Source of the DNA: Candidatus Melainabacteria bacterium | Lineage (GTDB): Bacteria; Cyanobacteriota; Vampirovibrionia; Gastranaerophilales; Gastranaerophilaceae | Assembly (NCBI GenBank): GCA_003258725.1 | Contig: QHMG01000005.1 | Location: forward strand, 226,583 to 290,582 | Direction: 5' to 3' | Length of the DNA stretch: 64,000 bases | In this document: piece by piece, positions 60,626-64,000 of the stretch | How the letters are laid out: each line of letters opens with the position of its first letter | Position numbering within the stretch: position 1 is the stretch's first letter | Notes under the pieces: generated by a model | Told to the model about the DNA's origin: nothing | Seen by the model: only the letters and a program-made list of their open reading frames with translations | Database searches by the model: none | Position numbers and translations under genes: made by a program

Positions 60626-63217
60626 ATGAAATTAGAAAAAATCCAAAATTTGTCAGTTGTTACTCAACCACAAATGCAAAAAGCACAAGCAGTAAGACCA
60701 AAACTGACTTATGAGGCAGACTCTGCAACATTTACACGTAAAGCTGAAGACAAAGTTATCTCTATGAAAAGAGAAGGTAATGCTTTGCATGTAGCATTTA
60801 CAGGTAAATTGCAAAACCCAATGGAAACAAAAGCATCTGAAGATGCACCAGCAATTCAATTTAGAGTTCGTGGCGTATCAAAACACCAATTAGGTACAGA
60901 AGGCGCAAGTGCAACAGCAGAAGATGATTCAGTTGTTCAATTGGCAAACAGCAATTGGAAAGAAGGCGATCGCTTACAATGGAAAGAAGAAAAGACTCGT
61001 ATGGGCAAAACAATTGCTTTGTCTCACCCAAAATTCGGTGAAATCGGTCAAGTTCCAAAAGAAATGGCAGAAGTGTTGTTACCTGTATTGAAAGGTAAAA
61101 AACAAGACTTCTCTTTTGAATTAGGCAACGTAATCGCTGGTACTTCAAAAGGTGCTCCTACAATTGGTTTGAGAGCAGTATTGAAATATAATGGTAACGA
61201 TAAATCAACAGCAAAAGAAGCTTCTGATGTATTTAACGGTTTGTTAAACTCAGATGATCCAAAAATTTCAAAAGCTGTAATGGTATACCAACCAGAAAAA
61301 TCACCAAAACAAGTTTTAGAAAGAATCTTCGATGTAGAAGGTAAAGAAAACGGCTTAGGTAAAGTTAAAGAAATTAAAGAAACTATTGATAACATTGCAA
61401 ACGAAATTAACAACCCAGAAAACAAAAAAATCTTAGTTTTGGGTCACTGCAAACCAGATGGTGATACATTAGGTTCAGTAATTGCAATGAAGGAAGCCTT
61501 GAAAGCTGCATATCCTGATAGAGAAATTGATTGTGCAGTAGATGATAAAATTCCAGGTTTGTTCAGAGACAAAATGCCAGGTATTGAAGACGTTAAACGT
61601 CCATACAACGCAAAGAAAATCGAAACATTAGAAAAGAACTTGGAAGTTTTAAAATCATTAAAAACAGATACAGCTAAAGAACAACAAAAAGTTCTAGAAA
61701 GAGACTTGTCTGAATTAAAAGATCCAAACAACTTATTTGATGCAAACCCATTACAAGGTAAACCTAAAAAACAATATGACTTGGTTGTTACATTAGACAT
61801 ACCAACACCAACACGTTTCTCAGGTGCATTCAAAGATTATATCGAAGGAAGTAAAAAACAAATTTATATCGACCACCACCCTCACAGAATTACTGAATGG
61901 CAAAATGCTAAAGAAGAAACAGGTTTAGATATGAATAAAATTCATAAAAACGGTTTAGCTTTAGTATGTGACGCAGTTCCTGCAGCAACTCAATTGGTTA
62001 CAATCGTAGCTGAAAAAGCAGGCGTTTTAGGTAAAATGTTTGAAAAAGGTGGAAAAGCTGCTAAAAACTTCGTAGCAAGTGTAATTACAGGTACATCAAC
62101 AGATACAGGTTCATTCACAAGAACAGCAAACTTGTTACCACACCACTCAGCATTACCTGTACAACAAAGACCAAACTTCTTCCCAGAAGGTATGTCTACT
62201 TGGTTAACTAACCAATTGTCAAAAACTGACAAATCAGTAGATAAAAAATGGTTACGTGAAAACATTGCTTATGATGTTCCAGATAAAGCATTAAGCTCAA
62301 CATCAGTAGATGGTAAAGCATCACCTCGTGATAAAATGGTTCAATATGCATTAGATGGTAGAAAAATGTTCCCAGACTTGGGCTTAGGTATCATTGAAGT
62401 AGATTATGACCAAATGTACGATGTATTTAACGCATCATTAGAACAAGACCCTGATATCACATTGTTAGATATTCAAAACGGTTTCAAATACTCAGAAGTT
62501 CTAGGTGCATTGAAATCTGACCCATCAGAAACATCACAAAAATTAGCTAAAGGACAAAAAGCAAGCACATTGTCAGAAAAAGCAACTCAAACTTACACAG
62601 GTCCTTACGATGCAGATAGAATCGGTATCTTAGTTATCCAAGATAAGAAAGAAAACTTCATCACAGAAAACTCAGATGTAGCTAAACAAAATGGTTTAAG
62701 ATTGTCATTTAGATCTTCAGCAATGAGTGATCACGCAGAAATCTTAGCTAACTTGTTCGGTGGTGGCGGCCACGGTGGCGCATCAGGTGGTAGAGTTGAC
62801 TTACCAGGTGTAGAAATCGACACTCCATTAGTAATTAAAGTTAATGGCAAGGTTGTAGATGATACAGCAGAAGTTTACAAAGACTTAAGAAGTAACTACA
62901 ATATTATGAAAGATAATAAGATTCCTGCTGAACAAAGAGCTGGCAAATGCAAAAAAATCGAAATTGCATTAGCTGAAGAAGGACAAAAAGGCAGAACAAC
63001 TACTGAAATCATTAAAGATGTAGTTACAGAAATCAGAAAAACTCAACCTGCTACAACCACACAAAGACCACAAAAAGGTGGAAAAGCTGGTAAATCTGGT
63101 AAAGGTCAAAAATCACAAAAGACTCAAGGTCAAGACCAACCACAACGTCCAGGAAAATCAGGTGGTAAACACAAACCACAAAAAGGTGGCAGAAGACATT
63201 TCGAAGTAGCTGCATAA
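60626..63217 (+). CDS. DHH-family phosphoesterase with long N- and C-terminal extensions
   Basis: 863 residues, more than twice an ordinary NrnA. DHH motif I HCKPDGDTLGS (about 273-283), an Asp-rich VTLDIP (about 388-394), DHH at YIDHHPH (about 413-420), and a DHHA1 loop GGGGHGGASGG (about 712-722). The N-terminal 255 residues are not recognised. Residues about 480-700 include unusual insertions. The last 50 residues are basic low complexity (KGGKAGKSGKGQKSQK). Likely hydrolyses nanoRNA, pAp or cyclic dinucleotides; secretion or RNA binding by the tail is a guess. Confidence 0.85.
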   Translation: MKLEKIQNLSVVTQPQMQKAQAVRPKLTYEADSATFTRKAEDKVISMKREGNALHVAFTGKLQNPMETKASEDAPAIQFRVRGVSKHQLGTEGASATAEDDSVVQLANSNWKEGDRLQWKEEKTRMGKTIALSHPKFGEIGQVPKEMAEVLLPVLKGKKQDFSFELGNVIAGTSKGAPTIGLRAVLKYNGNDKSTAKEASDVFNGLLNSDDPKISKAVMVYQPEKSPKQVLERIFDVEGKENGLGKVKEIKETIDNIANEINNPENKKILVLGHCKPDGDTLGSVIAMKEALKAAYPDREIDCAVDDKIPGLFRDKMPGIEDVKRPYNAKKIETLEKNLEVLKSLKTDTAKEQQKVLERDLSELKDPNNLFDANPLQGKPKKQYDLVVTLDIPTPTRFSGAFKDYIEGSKKQIYIDHHPHRITEWQNAKEETGLDMNKIHKNGLALVCDAVPAATQLVTIVAEKAGVLGKMFEKGGKAAKNFVASVITGTSTDTGSFTRTANLLPHHSALPVQQRPNFFPEGMSTWLTNQLSKTDKSVDKKWLRENIAYDVPDKALSSTSVDGKASPRDKMVQYALDGRKMFPDLGLGIIEVDYDQMYDVFNASLEQDPDITLLDIQNGFKYSEVLGALKSDPSETSQKLAKGQKASTLSEKATQTYTGPYDADRIGILVIQDKKENFITENSDVAKQNGLRLSFRSSAMSDHAEILANLFGGGGHGGASGGRVDLPGVEIDTPLVIKVNGKVVDDTAEVYKDLRSNYNIMKDNKIPAEQRAGKCKKIEIALAEEGQKGRTTTEIIKDVVTEIRKTQPATTTQRPQKGGKAGKSGKGQKSQKTQGQDQPQRPGKSGGKHKPQKGGRRHFEVAA

Positions 63218-63255
63218 TTTCAGAGAATGAAACAAGGAAATATAAAGTGAACTTT

Positions 63256-63290
63256 AACAGACCTCAAGGTAACTTGAGGTCTGTTTTTAT
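63256..63290 (+). terminator. Terminator after DHH gene
   Basis: Perfect 13-bp stem AACAGACCTCAAG / CTTGAGGTCTGTT with a GTAA loop and a run of T after it. Confidence 0.85.
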
Positions 63291-63301
63291 GCTTGGTCGT
63301 C

Positions 63302-63384
63302 ATACCGCACTTGTTGCGGTATCTTTTGCGTTTTAATTTCAACCCTTCTTTTTCTTTTTTGCGACGAAAAGAAAAAGAAGGGTT
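63302..63384. repeat. Two consecutive inverted repeats after the terminator
   Basis: TACCGCA / TGCGGTA-type hairpin at 63302-63321, then a perfect 18-bp inverted repeat, AACCCTTCTTTTTCTTTT (63341-63358) with its complement at 63367-63384, loop TTGCGACG. The pyrimidine/purine arms are unusual. Confidence 0.65.
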
Positions 63385-63411
63385 ACAAGAAAAAGAAACA
63401 CGCAAATCAAA

Positions 63412-63497
63412 AACAACCACTAAATTCAACTCAAAACGTGTGAACTCGTTTCACTCAAACAGCACACGTTTTACTGTTGTTTCATTAAGTGGTTGTA
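63412..63497. repeat. Nested inverted repeats in the 63.2-63.8 kb gap
   Basis: Outer arms CAACCACT / AGTGGTTG (63413 and 63490 regions) enclose inner arms AACGTGTG (63437-63444) and CACACGTT (63462-63469). No coding frame with an RBS. It could be a structured RNA or a repeat remnant. Confidence 0.45.
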
Positions 63498-63709
63498 AAT
63501 GAAATACTGATATTTCACTAAATCTATTCTTGAACCTTCTGTCATTCCACTCTGCCGAGAAAACGTATAACCATAATGTCATCCCGAAACTTTTAATAAA
63601 TTGAGAGTAAATGAACCGTAGTTATTCGGAATTTTACAAACCTTCCAATCTGAGCATTTTATTAATTATCTAAACATGTAAACAAATGTAACGAATTGCG
63701 CTGAAATGC

Positions 63710-63737
63710 TTAAGTTTACATGGTTTCGTGCCGAATT
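63710..63737 (+). promoter_or_regulatory. Sigma-28-like promoter upstream of the last gene
   Basis: TTAAGTTT (63710-63717), 12-nt spacer, GCCGAATT (63730-63737). Close to the TAAAGTTT-N11-GCCGATAA consensus. The ATG is 52 nt downstream. Confidence 0.4.
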
Positions 63738-63789
63738 AAAGGGTATAGGGAAATGAAATTACAATAGTTAATAAGGAAAGTGTGTCGTT

Positions 63790-64000
63790 ATGGGTTTAGC
63801 AGCATCACAAGCAAGATTTTTAAATTTAACAGCTAGAAAGACTAACATTGAATATGAAGGTCAACAAATTAACCAACAAAGAACTACTTTAGCTAACCAA
63901 TCTGCTAGCTATTACAACCAAATGTTGACTTTATCTGTTCCTACTCCTCCTTCAACTGATTCTTTCAGAACTATTAACTACGCTTTCACTACTTTAGATG
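63790..64000 (+). CDS. MGLAASQ-type protein, C-terminus cut by window edge
   Basis: 70 residues visible from ATG 63790 (AAGGAAA upstream). MGLAASQARFLNLTARKTNI then a YEGQQINQQRTTLANQSASYY block. I recall this N-terminus as frequent in Gastranaerophilales genomes, without assigned function. The helical, Gln/Asn-rich start is reminiscent of filament or hook subunits but proves nothing. Possibly driven by the sigma-28-like element. Confidence 0.75.
   Translation, partial: MGLAASQARFLNLTARKTNIEYEGQQINQQRTTLANQSASYYNQMLTLSVPTPPSTDSFRTINYAFTTLD

Noticed and set aside
61048..61425. Minus-strand frames opposite the DHH gene
   Set aside because: Antisense shadows of a gene with clear motifs; several overlap one another.

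Overview
The window is AT-rich, densely coded bacterial chromosome. It looks like a member of the gut Melainabacteria (Candidatus Gastranaerophilales / Vampirovibrionia), non-photosynthetic relatives of Cyanobacteria. The reasons are the N-terminus of the last partial gene (MGLAASQARFLNLTARK...), which I recall from that group, several lineage-type proteins of unknown function, no photosynthesis genes, and a diderm envelope (kdsA for the LPS sugar Kdo, mannose activation, a polysaccharide operon). This assignment is inference; no rRNA is present to confirm it.

Layout. 1-5.7 kb: three minus-strand genes for large or secreted-looking proteins (a LysM/EF-hand protein cut by the window edge, a possible toxin-like protein, and a protein similar to part of the first), with an ORF6N gene placed between 23-bp direct repeats. 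5.8-12.2 kb: two paralogous GT-C membrane glycosyltransferases around a degenerate histidine phosphatase, then manC. 12.5-25.2 kb: housekeeping core, with rplS-rbgA-rnhB, a pseudopilin, rsmI, a YkgJ protein, a methyltransferase, tpiA, the operon DUF177-rpmF-plsX-fabD-fabG, then acpP, fabF and surE. 25.3 kb: initiator tRNA-Met.

25.4-35.3 kb: an accessory island directly downstream of the tRNA. It holds a predicted nuclease, a truncated tyrosine recombinase, a MuB-like ATPase with remnant partners, and a defence-like block: a 5-cytosine DNA methyltransferase, a divergent protein that may be its endonuclease, a frame-disrupted NERD-like SF1 helicase and a DUF2290 protein. 35.3-45 kb: a compact surface-polysaccharide operon (DegT aminotransferase, two hexapeptide acyltransferases, WbqC, a beta-propeller glycosidase-like protein, a TPP enzyme, an ATP-grasp enzyme, a phosphoesterase, a GT2), then gene debris (DUF1919 and GT fragments) and an LMW tyrosine phosphatase. 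45.2-48.5 kb: kdsA, a metallo-beta-lactamase hydrolase, pheS and a membrane protein. 48.5-50.9 kb: small unknown proteins. 50.9-55.8 kb: uvrB, a structured RNA element encoding a 36-residue hydrophobic peptide, ybaK, tag and a SEC-C protein. 55.9-60.4 kb: ffh, an ECF sigma/anti-sigma pair, prepilin peptidase and a SigF/B-like sigma. 60.6-63.2 kb: an unusually extended DHH phosphoesterase. The window ends inside the MGLAASQ gene.

The most notable signals are: (1) the 241-nt RNA at 53.0-53.25 kb, whose ends pair perfectly in a three-way junction around a micropeptide gene; (2) the island's methyltransferase/helicase/DUF2290 block; (3) a palindromic repeat family (translated as CHPEFISGS...) scattered between genes and once inserted in frame into rnhB; (4) the polysaccharide operon's unusual enzyme set; (5) the extended DHH phosphoesterase.
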